From IMG/VR virus record IMGVR_UViG_3300047554_000186, positions 1-36,105 of that record: a DNA stretch of 36,105 nucleotides, one strand, 5' to 3'. Of this stretch, positions 8,804-17,735 are shown in pieces. The DNA comes from a virus. A model generated the notes under the pieces. It saw only the letters and a program-made list of their open reading frames with translations, searched no databases and had not been told where the DNA came from. Position 1 is the first letter of the stretch; each line of letters opens with the position of its first letter. The translations under genes and the position numbers were made by a program.

Positions 8804-11800
8804 TAAATTCTAACTCCTCTTACTCGCTGTGAATTGACAGCTTTAATTCTTCCCATTACTGCATTTGCAATTTCTTGTGCACCTGCATTAGATGAAGACA
8901 CATTAACGCTTAGATTATAATTATACACTGCTGAGTTGTTATTTGTAGCAGATACTCCAGAATTTGATACTTCTGGGGCGTTGCCACCATCTGTAGCTGG
9001 CATAGAGACTGCTGGTGCTGACATAGAAGGTACAAAACTTCCAGCATTAATGGCCCTCATCATGCCAACGCCATACTTGCCAACGGCTGATCTGTTCATA
9101 ACAAATTCTCCAGGCGTTAGCATTGAAGGAACCTTGTCATAGTCACCTATTCCTGGCACTGAACCACCAGAGTTAAGGTTAAGATATGCTCTTTCAGCAG
9201 CACTGAATGATGAAATTGGAGCACCGCCCGTAAGTCTTGCTACAAGTGCTTGTCCTTGTGCAGGAGTAATTGTAGATGTGGTAGGCTTTGTAGTTGTAGT
9301 AGGTTTTGTAGTTGTGGTAGAACTTCCTGTAGATCCAGTACTTGAACCATTTGTTATTGTATTGATAACATGTGTGGTTGTTACAACCTTGCCATCTAGG
9401 CCACCCCATTTTTTAACAAGATCATTGACAATATCGAGGGCACCTTGTATAGCCTTAGCATATTTATCTGAATTAACACGAGCAATGTCAGCTTTATTTT
9501 TAATTGCCTCCCACTCATCCTTGTTCTTGCCAAGAACAGTTATGCTATCGATAGCAGCTTGCTTAATTGCCTCTGCTTCGGATTTTGCCTTTTGAGCTGG
9601 CTCAAGTGTTTGCTCTTCAATTGTAAAAATTTGCTTTTTAAGGTCAAGAATTGATGCTTCAAGCTGAGCACGTGTTCTGCCCTGAGAGTCTGTAAGGGAA
9701 GCAAGCTCCTGCTCTTTTGCTGTATCAAGTGCCTGCTTTTGTGCATCAATTGCTGCAGCTGCATCTTCTGCTCTTGCATCTTCTATTGCACGTGCAGCAG
9801 CAGCGATATCTCCCTGGCTAAGAGCATCCGCAATAGTTAACTGAGCCTTATTTTGTCTAGCAATATTCTCATTAACCTTTTGAATCTTATCTAGAGCCTT
9901 ACCTCTAGCATCATACTTCTTGTTAACTTCATCTTCTTGCCAAGCAATTTCTTGAACGCCAGCCTCGTAATCATCAATTTTATAGTTAAGACCATCAATC
10001 TGTTCTTCAGCATTCTTGATAGTTTCATCAATAGCTTTGGTGTTGATCAAATCTTTATTTTGTCCGCTAAGATTAGTTCCAAGCTTAAAGTCAAGCTCAA
10101 TTTGTGTTTCTTTTGCAGAGAAAGCTTCTTGTACCTTGCCGTAAGCCTCGTCAAATATTGACTGCATTCCTTCTGGAGTGGTCATCTTAATTTTCAGCTC
10201 AATGTCAGAATTTGCACGAATTCTCTTGAGAGCTTCTTCTAGCTGTGCTGCTGTTACTGTTCCAGCCTTAAAGCCTGCTGCAAGACCTTCATCATTTATC
10301 AATGCGTCAATTTCTTCAGCAGACGCACCAACGTTACCAAGAATTGTTGCCATCTTGGATTGATTCTGCAATGCAATCTTGGCATCAGATGTTTGCTTTG
10401 AGAAGTTGCCCCATGCATTCTTGGCTGTTGCCTTTTCTAGCTCCTTAATGGCAGCAACAATTTGTTTAACTTGCTTAGCTGTTTTTGCTGAGGCTAGACC
10501 AGCTGCGACAGTTGCATCATTTGCGTACTTCCAAGAAGTTGAAACATCAATATTTGCCTTTCTTAGTTTACTATATGCTGTTGCTGCATTTATAATATTA
10601 CTTCTTTGTTCCTTTAGTGACTCTAGTGCTTCCTGAAGAGGTGTCTTTTTGCCACTTCCGCCACCGCCAGAGCTGCTGATCTTATTCCATTGTGCCACTA
10701 GGCCAGCATACTCTTTAAGCTTTACCCCAAACTCGCCCAACTTATCTGCTGCACCTGCAGCTAAAATTTCAGACCTTAGAGTTTCATCATTTACAAGTGA
10801 CAAAGCAGTGGCAGAATCATATCCTGCATCTCTGAGAATGTTGTATGCCTTTATCTGATCAGAGACGTTAACAATTTGCTGCTTAACATATGCAGCATTA
10901 TCTGCAGCTTCTTGCCTTCTTTCCTCTGCCTTACGTGCATTTTCTGTTTCAAATGCTAGCTGTCCAAACGATCCGCTAAGCAATGAAGTTGCAGATGTAC
11001 CCTTTTTAATCTTATTAACTTGCTCATCTGTTATTACACCGCCAGCCATCACATACTTAGCCATATAAAGAACATCTGCATAGTCCTTAATATCTTTTGT
11101 CTGCTCTTGAAATTCTGGACCAAGCTGTTCTGCCAATATTGGAACAAGTCTTGCTTGTGCTGTTTCACTAAGACCCTCAATTGGAGCAATCAATCCATTA
11201 ACATTGTCAATTAGTTCTTGTGCACCAATAGATGATGCCTCAAAAGCTTGGAATAGTGCATCTGCAGAGGCAGCTGTTTCAGATGCAAGAATAGACTGCT
11301 CCTTAGTAGCGTCTGAACTTAGTGGTGTTACGGTGTTGCCCTTAACTCCTGCAGCATCCAACTGTTGCTGAGTAACTTTGCTTGGATCGTATGTCCCAGC
11401 CATCCATGACTCTGGATCAACCGATGATCCAAAATCGGTTGCAAGTCCCAGGTTATATGCTTTTTGATATGCCTCTGCAGAGGCAGCTGCTGCATCTTGA
11501 ATTGCCTGAAGTGATCCTGGCTTTGTTGGGTCAAACACTGTTCCAATAATCTTGCCAGCATCAACCTTTTGAAGCTCTGGATTATTTTCTGTTGCTTCAA
11601 TTAAAGCTTTAATTGTTGCATCTACAGCTTCTTGTGTTGCTCCAGAAGCATACATCTGTCTAGCTGTGCTAGACAAAGCTCTTGTGGCCTGCTCTGCTGT
11701 TGCATTTTCTAGACCATTAATTTCTGCACGGTAGTCATCTTTAAATTTGCTAAACTTGTCTTCTATTGTTTCGCCTTCGTAACCAGACAAAAGCTTTTCT

Positions 11801-14800
11801 CTACCAGTTTGTGACTTGCTGCTTCCAGAAGTAGAGTCAGACGTGCCAATTCTTGAACCAAAATCAGTAGGTTTTGCTGGGTCAAAACCAAAAGCATTTC
11901 CAATTTTTGAAAGCTTTTCTGCTGTTAGTTTTGCCACATCTCCAAGACCAGTAATCTTTTCATTACTTATCTGAATCTGATTTGAAAGGAACTTAAAACC
12001 TTCAAATGCCAGTAGTGCTAAGCCAAGATATGGAATAAATCTAAACACAATTCCAGATAGTCCAGTTAGGGCACCACCAAAAGTTCTGATAGATGAAAAT
12101 ATAGTCTTAAAGCCATCAAGGAGTCCCTTGCCCTTTAACAATCCACCTATATTTGCAAGTCCAGAAAGATTTAGTGCACTCATAACCATTGTACTTCTTG
12201 CAGCTGCTGCGGTTGCCATAGATAGTGCAAACATTGAGTTAGTTAGTGTAGTGACAACATCGCCAATACCCCCAAGATTTATTCCAAATCCTTGCAGCAA
12301 GAATGATACAGAGCTTAGTGCACCAGAGACTGCCATTGCTTTATTTGCAACAGAACCAATATTAATTGCAGCCTTCTCTGCCTCTACCCCAGCAGATGTC
12401 ATGCCAGATGTTAATGTAGATAGCACCTCTGGGGGAATGTTTTCAACTGAACCAAATTTTCTACGTGCTGACTTTAGTGCTGGAGTAACCTCAATATCTC
12501 CATACGTAGCAGCTCTAGATGCAGCTGCTCTCGTTAGTGCATCACCAGTCTGTTCTCCAACTGCTTTTGCATCATCAATCTTTGATTCCGCTCCATCAAG
12601 GTACCCATCACCTGTTTGAGCACCACGAACTTCGGCTTCTTTTGAAGGTGACTGAATATCTAACTGTTTCTGTAGACCTACCTCAAAGCCTCTCTGTAGT
12701 TCTGCCATTGCAGTCTGTGTGAGCTTAATCCCATACTTTTCTGCAATAGCAGAAAGCTCTCTTAGTCTTGCCTGTGCATCAGGATTTTGCAAAACCTGAG
12801 TAAAAGCTTCTGGATCAACCTCAACAATTTGAGAAATTGCATCCTCTAGAACTCTAGCAAATTTTCTCTTCTGTGTCTCAACAAACTGGTTATCTCTACC
12901 CTGATCTGCATTGATCTGAGACATATTTTCATATGCCTGACCTCTTGTATCCGTATAAAGTTTGGTTCCAGTGCCAGTAAATCCTTTTCGGTTTCTTGAC
13001 TTATCTTTGTTTGGATTTAGATCTCCAGCAAGAGCATAACCACTAATCTCAGACATCTCTTCATATGCTGCCTTTAGTTGGTCATTCTTTTCAGATACCG
13101 CCTCGTATGCTCTCTGGATAACTCTATCTAAATCTTCTCCAGACATCTTTATGTTGGCAATAGCCTCTTCATATTCTTGCTTGGTCAAATCAGAAACATC
13201 TGAAACACCAGTAGCAAGTTTTACCTGATCGTCAATAAAATCTTGCATTGATTGCTGCACTGCAGCATCTAGCTGTTCTATTGCAGCATTTTGTTGTTCT
13301 CTAGTTGCACCCTGAGTGCTCATTGTTAATGCTGCCTGCATGTGTGCATCTGTACCAGCAGACTGCAAAGCAGATTGAACTCTTGCTACAGGAGCAGTTC
13401 CACCGCTTTCCCCACCACTTCTACCCAAAATATTGTTTAGCTCTGCATCAAGAGAAACTACACGGTTATCATACAGGTCGAATGTTTCATTAAGTATTCT
13501 TAGCTCAGCTGCTGCCTTATCGAATACAGCCCCTGCCTCTAATGCCTCTTTTTCTAACCTAGCCATAAGGTTAGCAAATAGTTTTTCTACGCCAGCTGCA
13601 AGTCTTGTTCCAGCAGCCATTTCTTGTAGCTGAGCACCAGACATTTCTGTATGTCCAGAGAAGTGTGCAGCCTGATAAGTATTTCCAGTTGGTGCATAGA
13701 ACTCTCTTATTGCAGACTTTCCAGCAGTGCCACTTTCAGCATATCCAGGAATCTGTACCTTTTGTCCAGAAAGAAGTGCTTGAACAACTGCTGGATTTTC
13801 TTCTACTGTTGCTACCGATAGAACAACTTCTCCATCAGAAAGATTTGCAGGAATTTTGTCTCCCTTTGGACCTCCAGGACCAGCAACAACCATTCCTCCA
13901 TTTGCAAAGTTCTTTGGTTTAGGAGCATTTCCAGCAACTCGAACTCCACCAAATCTTGCTTGTGCAACTGCTGCTCTTTCAAGTGCAGTTCTTAATTTAT
14001 CAATTGCTCCTGCTTCAGATGTGAATGTCTGAACTAGCTTAGAGTGTACTTGGTCAAGAGATGCAGCAACTGTGGCAGCCTCTAGCTGCTCTGTTGACAT
14101 ATATTGAGTTTGTAGTCCAAGGTCGGTTGTTTCTTGCTTTGCACCCTGAATAGCATTCTTGATAAACAAGAACCCCTTCATGCCGTTAGCAATAGCGTTA
14201 GCAATAAGACCAAATGTCATAATAAAGATTGGGGCAATACCGCCAACAATACCAACAATTGCTGTAACAAATCCCTTTGCTCCGTCAGACATGTTGTTAA
14301 ACATGTTTAGTATTCTTGTTCCAAATTCAATTAGAGGTGTGACCATCTTCATAAACTGTTCTCCGACTGGAGCTAATGCAGCATTAAATCTTTCAATGGC
14401 AGCTTGGAACTTGTATAGAGATGACTCTTCTACATTTCTTAACTCTTTTCTTGACATTGCTGCAAGCTGAGCAGTTGTCATATTGGTCAACTCTAGTACA
14501 CGGGAAGCCTGGGTACCTTCTTGAATTACGTTTTGAAATAATGTTGATAGACGTGAAAACTGGAACTTACCAAATAGCTGTTCGATTGCCTGTGCTCTAG
14601 TTGTTGGATCAAGTGAGTCCAGAGCCTGAGCAAAGTCAACAACAATTCCTGCAACATCATTATTGTTTTCAGCAACAATATTTTTAATATTAATGCCCAT
14701 ACCAAGAAGCATGTTCGATGCTTTTTCTGTTGGGTTGATCAAGGATGCTAGACCAGACTTCAGAGCGTTGGCACCTTCTGACGCATTGATTCCACCTTCC

Positions 14801-15897
14801 TTCATTGCTGTAAGGAAGAATGCTAGATCTTCTACGTCTCCACCAAGCTGCTGAACAACTGGACCTGCTTTAGGAATTGCAGTTGTCAAGTCTTCAATGG
14901 ATACTACAGTTTGGTTTTCTACTGCGTTAAGGAAATTAACTTTGTCTGCTAGTTGCTCAGTGCTGTAGCCAAATGCATTAGTAAGAGATATAGTTGTTTC
15001 TAGTGCTTGCTCTTGGCTTACCTGACCAAGTACCCCCAGAATATTAGCTTGGCTAACCTGACCCAAGAGATCTTGCCCAGTTTTACCCATTGCTGCTGCA
15101 TCTGCAGCCAATTGCATAGTTGCTTCCAGAGCAACACCATATTTTGTAAACTCTAGACCAAGTGTACGAAGCTGCTCAATCATCTTGTCAGCTTCTTCTG
15201 GTGTGGTCATAGCATCGCCATATACACGCTTAAATCTAATTGATTGCTCTTCTAGCTTCTTAAATTCTTGTGCAGCCTTTGCACCAAAAATAGAAAGAGG
15301 AATTGTGAAACCAACCATGAGCTGACGACCAGCCCACTGAGTATTCTTACCGAAGTTAAGAAGATTAGTTGATCCCTGTTTTAGTATTTGATTAAAGAGC
15401 TGAGTTCTTTGTGCAGCTATTTGTGCCTTAGTCCCAACATGCTCAAGATCGAGAGCTAGTGGGCGTATTGCAATAGCTTTTGTGGCACCAGAAGCATCCT
15501 TGCCTAACGATATGTATTGTGTTTGAAGATCTTTAACACGCTCACGAGCAACTTTATTTATTGTGTTAAATTCACTTTCAAACATACGAGAAAAGCTCTT
15601 GCTTGAAGCCATTCCATAACGGAAATATTCTCCAAGCGAGAGCTTATTTTTCTCAAGTGACCTTGTGAAATAGTCTGTTGTTGAGGTAACAGTTTTGATG
15701 CTTGCAGCAAACTTTCCAGTTGCATTTATGTCATCAATTAAACCTTTTTGTAGATTCTTGGCTGCAAGAGCATTGGCTGCTGAAGAGCTAGCCATCTCCT
15801 TTTGAAATGCTGATATCTGTGCCTGAAGAGCCTTGATAGACGCTAGAGCACTAGACGTATCAATATTAACTTGAATATTAGACTGTATATCAGCCAT
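8803..15897 (-). CDS. Tape measure protein
   Basis: A 2364-residue tail length ruler, TP901/PhageMin_Tail type. The N-terminal ~180 residues are helical, then EQSIRFKRVYGDAMTTPEEA through ~residue 480 is the conserved domain (GVALEATMQLAADAAAMGKT, LTTAIPKAGPVVQQLGGDVE, MKEGGINASEGANALKSGL). Hydrophobic segments lie near residues 540-570 (FVTAIVGIVGGIAPIFIMTF) and 1285-1300 (YLGLALLAFEGFKF). Two Gly-rich 'GG..VP..L..GE-V' motifs occur: ~664-715 (NLSDGEVVL) and ~2240-2275 (MLTPGEFVMN). A Thr/Lys/Pro linker precedes the second. The C-terminal third has long coiled coil. The length predicts a long tail of roughly 350 nm at about 0.15 nm per residue (family rule, inferred). AAGG lies shortly before the ATG, and the stop overlaps the next start. 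Confidence 0.95.
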   Translation of the reverse strand: MADIQSNIQVNIDTSSALASIKALQAQISAFQKEMASSSAANALAAKNLQKGLIDDINATGKFAASIKTVTSTTDYFTRSLEKNKLSLGEYFRYGMASSKSFSRMFESEFNTINKVARERVKDLQTQYISLGKDASGATKAIAIRPLALDLEHVGTKAQIAAQRTQLFNQILKQGSTNLLNFGKNTQWAGRQLMVGFTIPLSIFGAKAAQEFKKLEEQSIRFKRVYGDAMTTPEEADKMIEQLRTLGLEFTKYGVALEATMQLAADAAAMGKTGQDLLGQVSQANILGVLGQVSQEQALETTISLTNAFGYSTEQLADKVNFLNAVENQTVVSIEDLTTAIPKAGPVVQQLGGDVEDLAFFLTAMKEGGINASEGANALKSGLASLINPTEKASNMLLGMGINIKNIVAENNNDVAGIVVDFAQALDSLDPTTRAQAIEQLFGKFQFSRLSTLFQNVIQEGTQASRVLELTNMTTAQLAAMSRKELRNVEESSLYKFQAAIERFNAALAPVGEQFMKMVTPLIEFGTRILNMFNNMSDGAKGFVTAIVGIVGGIAPIFIMTFGLIANAIANGMKGFLFIKNAIQGAKQETTDLGLQTQYMSTEQLEAATVAASLDQVHSKLVQTFTSEAGAIDKLRTALERAAVAQARFGGVRVAGNAPKPKNFANGGMVVAGPGGPKGDKIPANLSDGEVVLSVATVEENPAVVQALLSGQKVQIPGYAESGTAGKSAIREFYAPTGNTYQAAHFSGHTEMSGAQLQEMAAGTRLAAGVEKLFANLMARLEKEALEAGAVFDKAAAELRILNETFDLYDNRVVSLDAELNNILGRSGGESGGTAPVARVQSALQSAGTDAHMQAALTMSTQGATREQQNAAIEQLDAAVQQSMQDFIDDQVKLATGVSDVSDLTKQEYEEAIANIKMSGEDLDRVIQRAYEAVSEKNDQLKAAYEEMSEISGYALAGDLNPNKDKSRNRKGFTGTGTKLYTDTRGQAYENMSQINADQGRDNQFVETQKRKFARVLEDAISQIVEVDPEAFTQVLQNPDAQARLRELSAIAEKYGIKLTQTAMAELQRGFEVGLQKQLDIQSPSKEAEVRGAQTGDGYLDGAESKIDDAKAVGEQTGDALTRAAASRAATYGDIEVTPALKSARRKFGSVENIPPEVLSTLTSGMTSAGVEAEKAAINIGSVANKAMAVSGALSSVSFLLQGFGINLGGIGDVVTTLTNSMFALSMATAAAARSTMVMSALNLSGLANIGGLLKGKGLLDGFKTIFSSIRTFGGALTGLSGIVFRFIPYLGLALLAFEGFKFLSNQIQISNEKITGLGDVAKLTAEKLSKIGNAFGFDPAKPTDFGSRIGTSDSTSGSSKSQTGREKLLSGYEGETIEDKFSKFKDDYRAEINGLENATAEQATRALSSTARQMYASGATQEAVDATIKALIEATENNPELQKVDAGKIIGTVFDPTKPGSLQAIQDAAAASAEAYQKAYNLGLATDFGSSVDPESWMAGTYDPSKVTQQQLDAAGVKGNTVTPLSSDATKEQSILASETAASADALFQAFEASSIGAQELIDNVNGLIAPIEGLSETAQARLVPILAEQLGPEFQEQTKDIKDYADVLYMAKYVMAGGVITDEQVNKIKKGTSATSLLSGSFGQLAFETENARKAEERRQEAADNAAYVKQQIVNVSDQIKAYNILRDAGYDSATALSLVNDETLRSEILAAGAADKLGEFGVKLKEYAGLVAQWNKISSSGGGGSGKKTPLQEALESLKEQRSNIINAATAYSKLRKANIDVSTSWKYANDATVAAGLASAKTAKQVKQIVAAIKELEKATAKNAWGNFSKQTSDAKIALQNQSKMATILGNVGASAEEIDALINDEGLAAGFKAGTVTAAQLEEALKRIRANSDIELKIKMTTPEGMQSIFDEAYGKVQEAFSAKETQIELDFKLGTNLSGQNKDLINTKAIDETIKNAEEQIDGLNYKIDDYEAGVQEIAWQEDEVNKKYDARGKALDKIQKVNENIARQNKAQLTIADALSQGDIAAAARAIEDARAEDAAAAIDAQKQALDTAKEQELASLTDSQGRTRAQLEASILDLKKQIFTIEEQTLEPAQKAKSEAEAIKQAAIDSITVLGKNKDEWEAIKNKADIARVNSDKYAKAIQGALDIVNDLVKKWGGLDGKVVTTTHVINTITNGSSTGSTGSSTTTTKPTTTTKPTTSTITPAQGQALVARLTGGAPISSFSAAERAYLNLNSGGSVPGIGDYDKVPSMLTPGEFVMNRSAVGKYGVGMMRAINAGSFVPSMSAPAVSMPATDGGNAPEVSNSGVSATNNNSAVYNYNLSVNVSSSNAGAQEIANAVMGRIKAVNSQRVRGVRI

Positions 15898-15915
15898 TCA
15901 ACCTTGCACTCCCAG

Positions 15916-16227
15916 TTATCCTTGAAGTGAACTCAATCCTTGCCCACCAAGATCTGCTCCTGATGCTTCTTCAACGATTTTGTACACTGTTGGTAGGTCA
16001 ATGTTATCTTCAAGCTTTGCCTTGTCTTCGGCAAACTCTGGTGCATACTGCTGCATTGCAATTTGTACGCATTCAATTAGTAGATCCATTGACTTGTCAT
16101 TGTTATCAGCGACCTTTGCAAGGCCCTCAAACTTTTTCATAAATTGACGCAGTAGAGACACCTTTAGTGGTCTGATTTCAATTTCTGTTCCGTCAATAAG
16201 AGTGATTGTTTTCTTTTCTGTAGACAC
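15916..16227 (-). CDS. Tail assembly chaperone, short form
   Basis: A 103-residue protein that begins at a GTG with AAGGAGG four to five bases upstream. It is a clear paralogue of the N-terminal domain of the preceding gene: IDGTEIEIRPLK versus IDGIDIELSPLK, LLRQFMKKFE versus YLREFMESFR, CVQIAMQQY versus CVRIAMKQF, and DLPTVYKIVEEASG versus DLQTVKRILEIVAG. It lacks the C-terminal extension, so it corresponds to a G-type chaperone. Its own promoter-like box (TGTGATATAAT) and stronger ribosome site suggest it is made in excess of the long form. It ends 18 bases before the tape measure start. Confidence 0.8.
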   Translation of the reverse strand: MSTEKKTITLIDGTEIEIRPLKVSLLRQFMKKFEGLAKVADNNDKSMDLLIECVQIAMQQYAPEFAEDKAKLEDNIDLPTVYKIVEEASGADLGGQGLSSLQG

Positions 16228-16258
16228 TGTTCCTCCTTATGAACATATACGATGTGGT

Positions 16259-16276
16259 GATATTATTATATCACAG
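16259..16276. promoter_or_regulatory. Perfect inverted repeat over -10 box
   Basis: GTGATAT, four bases, ATATCAC: a perfect 7-bp palindrome arm pair that contains the -10 box of the short chaperone gene. It could be an operator for a dimeric regulator, such as the MerR-like protein at 20-571. In AT-rich DNA it could also be chance. Confidence 0.35.
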
Positions 16277-16277
16277 C
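16267..16277 (-). promoter_or_regulatory. Extended -10 promoter for short chaperone
   Basis: The minus strand reads TGTGATATAAT, with a leader of roughly 30-35 bases to the GTG start at 16227 and an AAGGAGG in it. The same 11 bases occur upstream of the protease gene. The box lies inside a perfect inverted repeat. Confidence 0.55.
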
Positions 16278-16283
16278 AAGTCT

Positions 16284-16979
16284 TTAATTTGAACGTAAAT
16301 CTTCGTAGTCTAACCCCATACCAATTCCAAAGCCTGCTTTGCTTGCATTGGCACCCTGATATGCCAAAATACTACTAGCATCATCTGTTTTGCCACCACT
16401 AAAGACTCTTGCTTTCATTGCTTCCCATGGGTCCTCTTCTTTTCTGCCACTTTGCTCATCTAGATCAACACCCTGTAGTGCTGCTGCAAACTTTTTATCC
16501 TGATAATCTTTTTCTCGTTTTGAATCAAGTAGTGCTCTTAGCTCTGGCATTGATATTGAGCTTTCTAGCTCCTCAAAGTCCTTCCAAATGCCAAGCATGA
16601 ATATCTCTGCCTCTAGTGGAACTAGGTCAAATTCTTCCCAGCTTGTACCTTCTTTGTCATTTTTTGCTTGTTTAGCTAAATCTTCTTCTTCTGGATTAAT
16701 GTTAATACCAGCAACAATCTCAAGTATCCTTTTTACAGTCTGTAGGTCAAACCTATCTTCCACATCTCTGACACTCGATATAGTTGGATAAAACTGCTTC
16801 ATGGCTATCCTGACGCAATCAGACATAAATGTAAGTGCCATTTCATCATTTACAGATTCTTTTAAAAATCTAAAAGACTCCATAAACTCTCTTAGATACT
16901 TAATTTTGAGTGGAGATAGTTCAATATCTATTCCATCAATTGTCTCGACAGTACCCTTTTCGTAAACGCTAGTAGCCAT
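16284..16979 (-). CDS. Tail assembly chaperone, long form
   Basis: A 231-residue protein located where siphoviruses encode the G/GT tail assembly chaperones. Residues ~10-100 (VETIDGIDIELSPLK, LREFMESF, CVRIAMKQF, IDLQT-like RFDLQTVKRILEIVAG) align with the whole of the 103-residue gene downstream. Residues ~100-231 are an extra acidic, helical extension ending in a Gly/Ala-rich stretch (QGANASKAGFGIGMGLDYED), matching a T-type extension. There is no Shine-Dalgarno; an extended -10 (TGC TATAAT) lies six bases before the ATG, so the mRNA may be leaderless. It likely binds the tape measure and brings in tail-tube subunits. Confidence 0.78.
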   Translation of the reverse strand: MATSVYEKGTVETIDGIDIELSPLKIKYLREFMESFRFLKESVNDEMALTFMSDCVRIAMKQFYPTISSVRDVEDRFDLQTVKRILEIVAGININPEEEDLAKQAKNDKEGTSWEEFDLVPLEAEIFMLGIWKDFEELESSISMPELRALLDSKREKDYQDKKFAAALQGVDLDEQSGRKEEDPWEAMKARVFSGGKTDDASSILAYQGANASKAGFGIGMGLDYEDLRSN

Positions 16980-16985
16980 TAAACT

Positions 16986-16994
16986 ATTATAGCA
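16986..16994 (-). promoter_or_regulatory. Extended -10 promoter, leaderless, long chaperone
   Basis: The minus strand reads TGC TATAAT AGTTTA ATG. The TGnTATAAT box ends six bases before the start codon of the long chaperone, and there is no Shine-Dalgarno. Transcription should begin at or next to the ATG. It directly follows the terminator, so it restarts transcription. Confidence 0.6.
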
Positions 16995-17031
16995 AAAATA
17001 AAACTGCCCCAGGAGTTTTCTCCCAGGGCAG
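16994..17031 (-). terminator. Rho-independent terminator after major tail gene
   Basis: On the minus strand CTGCCCTGGGAG, loop AAAA, CTCCTGGGGCAG (17031-17004) forms a fully paired 12-bp stem counting two G-T wobbles, followed at once by TTTTATTTTT. It lies 20 bases after the major tail stop. It should cap the tail-tube mRNA and limit read-through to the chaperones and tape measure. Confidence 0.88.
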
Positions 17032-17050
17032 CCTTCTCTATATTAAATTA

Positions 17051-17659
17051 TTAGAATGTACGGTCAACAATCTTTCCGTAAGATGCTGAGTCGTTTGGAA
17101 GCAGACGGAATGATACCTCGAATTGGGTAGCTTCGTCACGCTTTGCTGCTACTGTAACATTCTCAATTGAGAGTGCACGGTAAGCAACATAGATTCTTTC
17201 CTCATCTGCTGCACAGTCACCTGTACCAGGACCAACTGCAACCAATCCACGCTCAACTGGGCATTCGCCAAGTTCACCTGCAGATAGGTTGAGGGTCTGT
17301 AGGCCAGTACCTGAAGTAAGGTTTGTATCCTTGCTTGCGAGAGCAAAGAGCAAATTCTCAAGTGTAGCCTCAGCAAAAGTGGTATTTAGGTTAACCTGCA
17401 TGCCTTGCTTGTAAAGCTTAGCAACGTCAAGAACCTGGTCTACCTGTACTTCACCGAAGTCAGGCTGGAACTGCAACTCAAGACCGTTACTGGTATAACC
17501 AATATTACGGAAGTCAGTGTCGGAAGTTAGATCTTCCTTGAATGACTGACCTGCAGTATATGTTGGCAAAGCAGCATCTGATAGTGTGCCCACTTCGTAT
17601 GTGAAGAGAGCAGCAGCACCAACGATGATGTTTGCACTTGTACCACGTGTATATGCCAT
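17051..17659 (-). CDS. Major tail (tube) protein
   Basis: A 202-residue protein starting MAYTRGTSANIIVGAAALF, with AAGAGGTG before the ATG. FGEVQVDQVLDVAKLYKQGM, TFAEATLENLLFALASKD and KRDEATQFEVSFRLLPND are the helix and strands expected of a siphovirus tube protein. It lies just before the chaperones and tape measure. It is preceded by a gap with two -10-like boxes and followed by a clear Rho-independent terminator, as expected for one of the most abundant virion proteins. Hexamers of it would stack to form the tail tube around the tape measure. Confidence 0.87.
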   Translation of the reverse strand: MAYTRGTSANIIVGAAALFTYEVGTLSDAALPTYTAGQSFKEDLTSDTDFRNIGYTSNGLELQFQPDFGEVQVDQVLDVAKLYKQGMQVNLNTTFAEATLENLLFALASKDTNLTSGTGLQTLNLSAGELGECPVERGLVAVGPGTGDCAADEERIYVAYRALSIENVTVAAKRDEATQFEVSFRLLPNDSASYGKIVDRTF

Positions 17660-17711
17660 ATTTTTTCACCTCTTATTTTATGGATAAGTGGGCGTTTGTT
17701 TCCTCGTTATA

Positions 17712-17732
17712 AGTATACCGCCCTTTATTATA
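17712..17732 (-). promoter_or_regulatory. Tandem -10 boxes before major tail gene
   Basis: On the minus strand TATAAT (17732-17727) and TATACT (17717-17712) lie in the 76-base gap after the tail terminator gene. A GGGCG/CGCCC pair in the leader could form a small 5' hairpin. This would give the tube gene its own promoter. Confidence 0.45.
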
Positions 17733-17735
17733 GAA

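Noticed and set aside
12128-12619. 163-codon plus-strand frame inside the tape measure gene
   Set aside because: Composition is explained by the antisense of Ala/Ser-rich helices; no start signal and no neighbours on that strand.
15898-16227. Programmed frameshift at the end of the short chaperone
   Set aside because: I saw no convincing slippery heptamer near its stop and only 18 bases remain before the tape measure start; the separate long paralogue explains the extended form better.
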